Shown: piece by piece, positions 31,739 to 39,551 of the stretch | Layout of the letters: every line of letters begins with the position of its first letter | Numbering within the stretch: position 1 is the stretch's first letter | Source of the DNA: Exophiala sp. HKRS030 | Lineage: Eukaryota > Ascomycota > Eurotiomycetes > Chaetothyriales > Herpotrichiellaceae | Direction: 5' to 3' | Assembly (NCBI GenBank): GCA_023897205.1 | Contig: JAHWDD010000001.1 | Coordinates: 5,456,001 to 5,520,000, forward strand | DNA: 64,000 bases | Program-made: the position numbers and the translations under genes | Notes under the pieces: model-generated | Databases searched by the model: none | Seen by the model: only the letters and a program-made list of their open reading frames with translations | What the model was told of the DNA's origin: nothing

Positions 31739-33108
31739 ATGCCTAGGCCACAGTCGCCGCTCTCGGAGTCGCTGCCCCCGTTGATCTTCGGAACCGCCAC
31801 TTTTAACTATCAGGTACGATTGATAAGCCGATAACACCAAGACTGTGTTTTGACTGACATTCTTTGGAGTATAATCTCGACCCTTATGCCCTAGGGCCAA
31901 CACCCCTGGTCCAGAAGGCTCTTGCTCTGGGAGTGCGTGCTTTCGACACTTCTCCATACTATGGCCCAGCCGAAGAAATCCTCGGGGCCGCTCTCGACAC
32001 TGATCTAGTTCGGAAATACTATCCACGAGAGAGTTTTTTCATTCTCACCAAAGTCGGCCGTGTCGCCTCAGATGCCTTCGACTATTCGCCGGAATGGGTA
32101 CGGAAGAGTGTACAGCGCAGTTGTATGCGATTGAAAACCTCTTATCTTGATGTTGTATACTGCCATGACTGTGAGTTTGTCTCACCACGGGAGGTCCTTG
32201 GTGCAGTCCGCGAGCTTCGGCGCATCCGAGACGAAGAGGGCACTCTCAAATACGTCGGCATTTCGGGATATCCTGTGCATGTCCTTTGTGAGCTGGCCGA
32301 AATGATCCTCCGCGAGACCGGGGAGCCTCTTGATATCGTCCAGTCATATGCCAACTTCACTCTGCAAAACACTCGTCTCCTCACCGAGGGACTCCAGCGA
32401 CTTGTCAACGCTGGTGTCGACATTGTGCCGAATGCCAGCCCTCTCGGCATGGGTTTGCTGAGAAGGAACGGGACCCCTTTGGGAGCCATGGGTAACTGGC
32501 ATCCTGCCCCAGATGGTCTTCGTCAAGCTTGCATTGATGCTGCCAAATGGGCGGATTCTCAGGGTGAGAAGCTCGAAGTGGTCGCAGTTCGTTTTGCACT
32601 CGAAAATTGGCTGCGTGAAGGTGCCAAAGTGGGAGCTCTAGGAGACCCACTCGGCGGCAATGAGGCGACCTATGGTCACGTACTCAGCCTCCCCAACGAA
32701 AAGCTTGGAGTGTCTGTCATGGGAGTCAGCAAGATTGAGGAACTCGACGAGACAATGCGAATCTGGAGAAGTGTCCTCGATGGCCTTGCGGACGATCTTG
32801 ATGCTGAACCGGGAACCATCACCCCTTCAGACGCTGTCACTGATCATGAATGGTCCCTATGGCGGCGACAGAACATTCGTGTCCTTGCAAAAGGAATACG
32901 CACAGTGATTAGCCAGCCATGGGTCGATTATACCTGGCCATCACCTGATCCTGGTTTCGTGAATCGGTTGTCGACGACAATAACTCACGTGCCTCAGTCG
33001 CCCAAACTGCCTGTTGCTTCACCAGAAGGAGCAATGCCCACACCGCCCTCGGAAGCAGCAGACGACGGACACGGCAGTGATGTCCCTGGATTGGCCTGTG
33101 AAGAGTGA
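31739..33108 (+). CDS. Aldo-keto reductase, D-arabinose dehydrogenase (Ara2)-like
   Basis: Exons are 31739-31813 and 31870-33108; the 56-nt phase-0 intron joins FGTATFNYQ to YNLDPYALG. The product is 437 aa. It has the AKR (beta/alpha)8 fold with its catalytic tetrad visible: Asp and Tyr in AFDTSPYYGPAEEILG, Lys in FFILTKVGR and His in LDVVYCHDCEF. VQSYANFTLQN and VPNASPLGMGLL match the NAD-dependent D-arabinose/L-galactose dehydrogenase group, which feeds erythroascorbate synthesis in fungi. The C-terminus extends about 60 residues beyond the barrel (Pro/Ser-rich). Before the intron was placed, the conserved FGTATF start was separated from the rest. Confidence 0.88.
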
Positions 33109-33229
33109 AGAGTAATCGCCAAGGTCACCACACTGCCATTCCTAACTATTTCGTTCAAACCAAGTTATTGCTGGAACTCCTCGTTATTGTGATCATAACT
33201 CGAATACGTGGACTCAACGTGCGAGAACC

Positions 33230-34143
33230 ATGGCTACAAGCTCGAATAACGCGTACCTTGGATTTCTCATTGCTGGAAAGTACACTGACTTCATCATCCA
33301 ATGTCAAAATGTCGAGTTCAAAGTCCACCGGATCATAGTATGCACCCATTCCGTTATGTTGGATAAAGCTTGTGGAGGGCTTTTCCAAATGTGCCACTAT
33401 CGACAACTTTTTGATGTCCTCTACTGATCTTGATTCAGACCGCCGAAAGTGGTAGAATCACGTTTCCGGAGATAAAGCCAGACATCATGGCTCGGGTCAT
33501 CCTTTTTATGTACTCCAGAGATTACAACTCTTACCATCTCCCAACTTTCTACATGACATTTGTCGGTGACGACACGAAGGACATGAAGGACCCGAAGGAC
33601 ACTGAGGATACGAGGTCCGATACAGAAGAAGAGGACGGCTACCGGGGCGAGAATGGAGATATCCAAGCGGGCGGCCTAAGAACTGCTCTGAATGTGAATG
33701 CCCTGATGTACCAGTGTGCCGACATGCTAGATTTCGAAGATCTGAAGCAGGTTGCATGCAGGCGATTCATAGATCACGCAAAACTTGTCTACGGGATGGA
33801 TGGATTTGAAGAGCCCTTGCGCGTCGTTTACGAGTCTACAAGGGAAGATGACAAGGATCTCAGATTCCAAGTCACTTGCTTGTGCATTGAGAATTGTGGT
33901 CTCCTTGCTCGGCGAGAAAAGACGGCAGCTGTCGTTGAAGAGTACAATCCCCACCTTTGGGCTGTCTCGGTGGAGGTCAATAAGCGGAAGATGAGCATCA
34001 CGAGAGCCGTTGACGACCTCAATGACGAGCTGCACTTGAGAGGTTGTAAGCATCTGGTTCCAATGAAGCGGATGAGCCTGAAGGTATCCACGCAGGACGA
34101 CGTACACTCCATCACAATGAAGTGTCAGCTATGCTCGGGCTGA
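33230..34143 (+). CDS. BTB/POZ-domain protein with doubtful splice donor
   Basis: Exon 1 is 33230-33388 (MATSSNNAYLGFLIAGKYTDF, VEFKVHRIIVCTHSVMLDKA, ending GGLFQ). Exon 2 is 33439-34143 (TAESGRITFPEI, ARVILFMYSRDYNSY), about 287 aa in all. The BTB fold occupies the first 100 or so residues. A Lys/Asp/Glu-rich insert (KDPKDTEDTRSDTEEEDG) and an all-helical remainder follow, and it ends MKCQLCSG. Family alignment demands an intron of exactly 50 nt at 33389-33438, ending TTCAG after CTACTGAT. Its first two bases are AT, not GT. A GTGCCA two bases later shifts the frame unless a weak AAAG acceptor at 33449 is used, giving FQ-I-GRITFPE. The gene may therefore be impaired. Role unknown; such small BTB proteins are numerous in fungi. 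Confidence 0.65.
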
Positions 34144-34802
34144 CTCATGCCATACTGATGTGTTTAAATATTGGATAGACTGGTGTTTCAACGTTGCCAT
34201 GACATCTGGTGCAGGGAGAAGACAGTGCTCGTCATGAGATGAGAAATGCGACACTGATACTCATGGCTCCACCGTCTTCAGCAGCGAAAGCGAAGACACG
34301 CTCTGTTTTGTTGAGACTCGGATAAGTCGTCAGTGGGAGTTTTTCTCCCGTCTTGACTTCGAGATTCATATTTCGAGATGAAGATCTGAGATGGAAGAAG
34401 TGAGATCAATCAAGAATGATCGTGACCTTGAACTTGCTCTTTGTTTTGACGGCGTGCTTTCGATCACACTGGTGCCATCATTCGTCGACCTTGGTTGAGG
34501 CAGATGCCTGTCTCTGACGGCCTCGTTATTTCCACGGATTGACATACCCAAATGTTGGAAGGATGGAAGGGGAAGGCGCAGTGTGTATGATCAATCAAAC
34601 GGCTCATAATGCATTTCTTCTTCTTCATCCGTACTAAAGCAAACTTGCCACCTGGGTATCAAAAGGGTTCCAGTTCCTATCCCATGTCTACTATCACCTT
34701 TGCCGTCATTTTTGGAAACCACCAACATAAAAACACACCACACAAACACACATCCTTTGCCAAAGCGCGCCTCATTTGTTTGCTTGCAAAACGCTCAGAG
34801 GT
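34144..34802. other. Convergent 3' region
   Basis: This 659-nt gap lies between the BTB gene and the RBR ligase gene. No gene recognised. Confidence 0.6.
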
Positions 34803-36749
34803 TCATTCGATATCGACGAAAACACATTGCTCGACCGCGGCGTCGACGGCGCCTTGGATCGTCCACCTCCCGTCCCAGAAGCGTCGCCAGATCGTGTCTT
34901 CGCCTGCGACGTTGCCGACGGCGTCCTCGAGACCCCTGACTCCGACCATGCCCTCCCTTTCTCTCCACTGCCGCTCCGCCTCCTCGCCGGCGCTCTTGAC
35001 CTGCGCGTCCTCGTCCTCGGCCCGGTACAGATCGCACTTGTCACACTCGCTGCACTTCATGCCCGGCGTCGGGCGGAAGTGCTCGCAGAAATGCCGGTAA
35101 CCCTCACCCCCTTCCGTGTTGTCCCCCGACTTGCCAATGTTCTTCCGACACAGGTAGCACATGCTGTACCCGCACACGCACGTCAACTTGTTGCAGCCGG
35201 AGGACTTGACGAAGCTCGTCCCGCAACGGGGGCAGGTCCGCTTCACCGCCGCGGTGCGGGCGGCCTCGACCGTCTTCCGCAGAGAGAGGATCAACGGTTC
35301 GTGGCACACGTGCGGATCGTGCCAGGGTTTGAGACATTTCAAACACGATTTCCGTGAACAGGACGGTCGTCGACATATGAACCGTGAAGTACGTCTCCTA
35401 GACGCAGCGTGCCCCAAGGCGGTGTAGAACAGCGCGAGGAAGTAGCACGGAAATATGATTAAGAAGGGGAGGACAATGCAGATGATGGAGGGCATGAGCT
35501 CGAGGAGCATGATAAAGACAAAGATGTTGATCCCCGTGGGTCTGCGGAAGTGCCACGTCAGGTCCGCAGCAGAGTTGCGGTCGTAGACCTGCATGGCTTC
35601 GGCGTAGGAACAGAAAGGACAGCGGATGATGGGCAAAGCTGACTTTTGTAAATTGTCTTCGATCAGACGATCTTCAAACCTGGTCCAGGTTTCCTTGCCG
35701 GATTTCCCGCGTAGAATGGCTCGCTCAACAAGTTCCTGAGGGATATAACCGTCACATGAGTCAGTTGCTAGACACTTTAGCGTGCCTCGCTCCACTTCGA
35801 CCGATTTAGCCCAGCCTTGTCCAAAGATCGCTTCATGGAGAGTTCTTCGAACACAATCGAGACAGATAGTATGGCCGGAATCTGTGCACGCCGAGACGTC
35901 CTCGAAAGGAACATCGTTGTAGCAGACCTGGCATTCATAGATGGCACCAGCCTCCTCGGCCTCTTTCAGATTAAGCGCCTGCGCAAGTTCGAGGTCGATA
36001 GTCTGCTGATGGGTCTTCTCAGCCGCCTGCACGCCGCCTGTGAATAGAGCGGAAAGTTCTTGGTCAAGCTCTTGACTCCCAGTGCTTAACAACTTCCCCG
36101 GGCTCGTGGCCGTTTTTGCTCTTTCTAGCAAAATCGACGGGGCCTCGTTCTGAGGCTTTTTCTTCTTGAACAGACTTGCAAATGTATTCCGCCATGACCT
36201 GCTCGCGATCGCTTGTAGTGTCGGCCGTGCCAGTGTATAAGAGCAGTTGACCTCGGCCAGAACCGCGTCGATGGCACTTCTGCTCAAGCCGCTGAACTCG
36301 CGCCCTAGCGTCAATTTGACGGCGTCCACATAGTCCCTCGACCTGAACTGTTCTTCAACGGAGATGGAATCCTCAGACGTTCTCGGTGGGATATTCATTC
36401 GTCCTCTGGTCCACTCCACTTTATACTTGATCATTTGCTCCGTGCATATCGGCAACCTACTGTCCCCGTCAAAACGGACGAGCAATTCGCGGAGCACTTC
36501 GAGCTTGACATCGGGGAAGAAGTCGGCGAGGACGGCCAAGTCACGATTTAGGGCGATGGAAGGGTCGTCTTCATCCTGACGAGGGAGTGACTCTCGAGAG
36601 CCGGCACGGAAGGGGTTCTTGCGCAGTACTTCGGCGAGCGTAGACCCGGGGGACGTCGATGTTGTCTGAGAGGTATTGGCGGAGGTTCGACGTGGTGAAG
36701 AAGGAGAAGAGTTAGCGGATCGTTTCGGTGACCTGGAAGAAAGCCACAT
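34803..36749 (-). CDS. RNF216-like RBR E3 ubiquitin ligase with membrane hairpin in IBR
   Basis: Intronless, 648 aa; the first ATG is at 36749. A CUE-like domain (LAVLADFFPDVKLEVLRELL, about residues 66-108) comes first. RING1 spans about 273-332 (CQVCYNDV, CTDSGHTICLDCVRR, KCLATDSC). The IBR starts with CPFC at 377-380 but is interrupted by a very hydrophobic segment (about 405-445, INIFVFIMLLELM then IVLPFLIIFPCYFLALF). It resumes at ICRRPSCSRKSCLKCLKPW and ends VCHE. RING2 is CPRCGTSF...SSGCNKLTCVCGYSMCYLC, with C519 in the position of the catalytic cysteine. The following HFCEHF and CSECDKCDLYRAEDED match the RNF216/TRIAD3 C-terminal extension. It should form a ubiquitin thioester before transfer; membrane attachment is inferred. 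Confidence 0.87.
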   Translation of the reverse strand: MWLSSRSPKRSANSSPSSPRRTSANTSQTTSTSPGSTLAEVLRKNPFRAGSRESLPRQDEDDPSIALNRDLAVLADFFPDVKLEVLRELLVRFDGDSRLPICTEQMIKYKVEWTRGRMNIPPRTSEDSISVEEQFRSRDYVDAVKLTLGREFSGLSRSAIDAVLAEVNCSYTLARPTLQAIASRSWRNTFASLFKKKKPQNEAPSILLERAKTATSPGKLLSTGSQELDQELSALFTGGVQAAEKTHQQTIDLELAQALNLKEAEEAGAIYECQVCYNDVPFEDVSACTDSGHTICLDCVRRTLHEAIFGQGWAKSVEVERGTLKCLATDSCDGYIPQELVERAILRGKSGKETWTRFEDRLIEDNLQKSALPIIRCPFCSYAEAMQVYDRNSAADLTWHFRRPTGINIFVFIMLLELMPSIICIVLPFLIIFPCYFLALFYTALGHAASRRRTSRFICRRPSCSRKSCLKCLKPWHDPHVCHEPLILSLRKTVEAARTAAVKRTCPRCGTSFVKSSGCNKLTCVCGYSMCYLCRKNIGKSGDNTEGGEGYRHFCEHFRPTPGMKCSECDKCDLYRAEDEDAQVKSAGEEAERQWREREGMVGVRGLEDAVGNVAGEDTIWRRFWDGRWTIQGAVDAAVEQCVFVDIE

Positions 36750-37113
36750 CACACCGATTGCAGTACGCAGACATGGTCATTGGGAATTCTCTGGCATGTA
36801 GAAAGGATATGTTACGAGTTCGCCAGGCAGTGATTATCAATAATGATCGAGCCTTTGGAAATGCAATACGGAGTACGAAGTACGGCGTATGAGACAGTGT
36901 GCCACAGTTTATTATTATTATCCAGTGACAAGGCCGTGGCAAGCCGGGCTTTGCCTTGGTGGGCTTATAGTGACTCCCCCATTTACTACCGCCACTTCCT
37001 GCCTATTCTCGCCGCCATGTTCAGATATTTACGCAAGCAAAAAAAATTGTCAACATCAACACCACATTCCGCGAATGTGAAATGATATCAAAAACAAAAC
37101 GAGACCAAAAAAA
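36750..37113. other. Intergenic region
   Basis: This 364-nt gap lies upstream of the RBR ligase gene and beyond the 3' end of the tRNA gene. A and T runs at 37039-37047 and 37105-37113 (T-rich on the minus strand) could end pol III transcription of the tRNA. No other feature. Confidence 0.5.
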
Positions 37114-37216
37114 GGGCTCAATCGGGATTCGAACCCGAGGCCTGTCACAGTTCACAGTTTTCAAAACCACGAGGGGGTAACCCGAAGCGACAATCATACC
37201 ACTAGACCATTGAGCC
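37114..37216 (-). tRNA. tRNA-Pro(CGG) with 31-nt intron
   Basis: Acceptor arms GGCTCAA (37216-37210) and TTGAGCC (37121-37115) pair perfectly. The D-arm region GGTCTAGTGGTATGAT and T-arm GGGTTCGAATCCC are typical, and the discriminator is C. The anticodon loop is TTCGGG|T with CGG at 37184-37182. The stem GTCGC pairs with GTGAC (one G-U). The intron at 37180-37150 sits at the canonical position after base 37 and contains ACCCC, complementary to the anticodon GGGT. The mature tRNA would be 72 nt before CCA addition. T-runs follow on the transcribed strand. Confidence 0.95.
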
Positions 37217-37699
37217 GCGTTGCAATCTGGAGCGGAATTTTACCCGCAAAATTCGGATATTCAATATATATCCCTGCTTATCATTCGCGAAGATCGTCTT
37301 GACACTATGAGGAAACATGCACATTTGTTCTGGATCAGTTTTCCTACAACAACTATCTTATGCAGTCTACGTGAAAACCTTTTCCGTCGCCGCCTCTGTC
37401 GAGAACTTTCAAGCACACCTCACTGCCCTTTCGTTGGCTTCATAAATGCATTCGCTACCGACGTGAATTTCGTCCGGCCTCCATCGGTCTCTCGCAGTCT
37501 TCCGGATTCCGGTAGAGTTCCCCTAAATCAGTGGAGCTCACTTTCAACTCGAATATGCAGACTAGTCAAGCTATGATGCTTGGTCCTCCGAGATCTAGGA
37601 TATATTTATTCACTTTAACTTGACTCGGAACGACTATCAGACCAATCTCATTCATTCAGACCTGCAGTTAGAGGTCCTTTTTTTGCGATATTATTTACA
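37217..37699. other. Promoter region of SnoaL-like gene
   Basis: This 483-nt gap marks the left edge of the accessory cluster and contains the CCGGATTCCGG palindrome at 37502. No gene recognised. Confidence 0.6.
37502..37512. promoter_or_regulatory. CGG-N3-CCG palindrome, putative Zn2Cys6 site
   Basis: CCGGATTCCGG, 188 nt upstream of the SnoaL-like ATG. It is the exact reverse complement of the copy at 53456. A CGG triplet in inverted orientation with a 3-bp spacer is the classic form bound by Zn2Cys6 dimers. Confidence 0.6.
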
Positions 37700-38188
37700 A
37701 TGTCTGGCTACGATTCAAGTCACTTATCACAGGCCGATTCTGGAAAGACATCCCGAACGCGGAACTTCATCGAGACCTTGTTCTCCAGAAAGGACGACTG
37801 GGATAATGCTTTCCCGGAGGCGCTGGCGGATGATCTAGTCTGGATCACGAACGGCTCGTCTCCGATATCTGGACGTTATGAAAGCAAGCAGGCCTATGCC
37901 GACAGGGTTCTCAAGCCGATGCATGAAATTGTGGAAAGGATCCCGGCCCCGACTGTCAAACATATCTTTGCCGATGGGCTCTGGGCCGTGGTTCATTGGA
38001 GATGTGAAGGTGTCAAGGCTAAGAATGGTGCGAGCTACGAACAGGACTATTGTTGGCTCATCAGGACCAACGGTCATCCGGAAAACAAGATAGTCGAGAT
38101 CATATCCTGGTTCGATCCAGCCAAGCTGTCCCTGGCAATGGAAGGGACGAGTGTGACGTTTCCGGGTGCACAGTCCAAGATTGAGTAA
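37700..38188 (+). CDS. SnoaL/NTF2-like protein
   Basis: Intronless, 162 aa. The pattern is that of a small NTF2-like cone fold: helix RNFIETLFSRKDDWDNAFP, strand LADDLVWITNGSSPISGRYE, helix YADRVLKPMHEIVERIP, then strands HIFADGLWAVVHWRCEGV, YEQDYCWLIR and KIVEIISWFDPAKL. SnoaL-like proteins in fungal clusters act as cyclases, isomerases, hydrolases or non-catalytic partners. The active-site acid and base cannot be assigned with confidence. It is the first gene of the accessory cluster and is convergent with the cupin gene, 176 nt away. Confidence 0.8.
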   Translation: MSGYDSSHLSQADSGKTSRTRNFIETLFSRKDDWDNAFPEALADDLVWITNGSSPISGRYESKQAYADRVLKPMHEIVERIPAPTVKHIFADGLWAVVHWRCEGVKAKNGASYEQDYCWLIRTNGHPENKIVEIISWFDPAKLSLAMEGTSVTFPGAQSKIE

Positions 38189-38364
38189 GATCTGGGGGCT
38201 GGATTGTGGTCTGCATAGACTCTTTTGGAATTGGGGGACAGAGTACGAAGTATGTAGGGATTCAGAACGTGTTAGGACTGTTACATGGAGCCATTGGATA
38301 AGCGTTTGTACGCGGCTTTAATATTTGCTGCTATACCTCACTCCGGACTGGTATAAATCAATAT

Positions 38365-39021
38365 TCACATATCCTTCTTCCCCGAATAGTACTCCGGATA
38401 GGTTGTCTCATAACCCAGTATCCATCGTCCCCAGAAAGCCATCACTATCAAAAAGATGCGACTCGCGATGACTCCGGGCCATGTTTCCGAAATCGGCAGA
38501 GCCAGCGGTGTATCGGCACTGTGAAGGAACACCAGTAACTGGAAAAGGCTCGGGGCCACTTTGGCGGATCTGCAATCGTCGAGGTATCCAAAGAAATTCC
38601 GGAAGAAGCGCTGTTCAGTCTCGTACTCCTCCGGGGCGAGATTTACGTCCAGCACGAGCGGCTCGGTGGAGCTTGCGTTCTCGATCCGGTGGTAGATTTG
38701 TTTTTGGATCGCTGCCGTCTTTTCGAATCCTTCTTGGTCCGACAAGACCTTCCAAGGCTTTGGGTTGAGCCCCTTGTATACGTTGACGCTGCCGGAAACG
38801 ATCCGGAAATGTTCCGATTGATTGATATGGTAATGGTGAGGTGGAACCATGATGGATTGAGGTTCGTCGCCCTTTACGTGCGGAGGGTGGACATTTCTCA
38901 GCGTGTATTCGGCACCGGCGTCCCTGAACTCCAGAGATGACCTCCCATCTTCGTAGACGATGGGATTTTGATCTGCCCGGTTGGTCCGTGGGGGCAACGA
39001 TGGCCTAAGAAAGGCAAACAT
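38365..39021 (-). CDS. Cupin-domain protein with C-terminal membrane segment
   Basis: Intronless, 218 aa from the ATG at 39021 (MFAFLRPSLPP). Cupin motif 1 is clear: HYHINQSEHFRIVSG fits H-x-H-x4-E-x6-G, giving two His and one Glu as probable metal ligands. A second His lies in IYHRIENAS. After the barrel, a hydrophobic stretch (VIASRIFLIVMAFWGRWIL, about residues 185-205) would anchor the protein in a membrane and leave the short tail YYSGKKDM. An anchored single cupin is unusual. It lies between the SnoaL-like gene and the regulator, with a CCGGTATTCCGG site 445 nt upstream. Enzymatic role unknown. Confidence 0.75.
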   Translation of the reverse strand: MFAFLRPSLPPRTNRADQNPIVYEDGRSSLEFRDAGAEYTLRNVHPPHVKGDEPQSIMVPPHHYHINQSEHFRIVSGSVNVYKGLNPKPWKVLSDQEGFEKTAAIQKQIYHRIENASSTEPLVLDVNLAPEEYETEQRFFRNFFGYLDDCRSAKVAPSLFQLLVFLHSADTPLALPISETWPGVIASRIFLIVMAFWGRWILGYETTYPEYYSGKKDM

Positions 39022-39551
39022 ATTGCTGAGCAAAGCTATTCGGGTGATAGTAAGCGAATGAATCAGAGATAACACTCAGGTGAGGAAGGCTATGGGAGAG
39101 AAGGAGTACCAGTTTAGAAGTTGCCACGGGGATCCGGTGCGCTTTATCAAAGTCCGGATGGAAGGGGTGCGGCCCGCCACTACGGTGGCTGGATTCCTCC
39201 CAGAGTCTTGATCCGTGTAGATATTTATTGAGGGTAACTGATTGAGACCGTCAAATACGACTGTCATGCCGGTTCGAGTGATTCGGCTCTTGATACTACC
39301 TTCTGTTTACATTTGCTGGAATACTGGCCAGTAGAGCCTTTATATTGACAGATATAACTATCATCAAATTGTACAACTTTACGTTATGAAGAACCCTTAA
39401 GTACGCGCCACATTCGTAAAAGGGGTATTTGCAAAGATGACCACAGAAGTGACTGTGGCAGTGTACCGGTATTCCGGCACGGACGTCAGGATATAAACTA
39501 CTCCTTGAGAAGATTACGTCTTGCAAGTATCAGGTATATGGATGATGAAAG
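39022..39551. other. Promoter region of cupin gene
   Basis: This 530-nt gap lies between the cupin start and the 3' end of the regulator gene. It holds a CCGGTATTCCGG palindrome at 39466. No gene recognised. Confidence 0.6.
39466..39477. promoter_or_regulatory. CGG-N4-CCG palindrome, putative Zn2Cys6 site
   Basis: CCGGTATTCCGG, 445 nt upstream of the cupin ATG. It matches the cluster consensus with a 4-bp A/T spacer. Confidence 0.5.
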
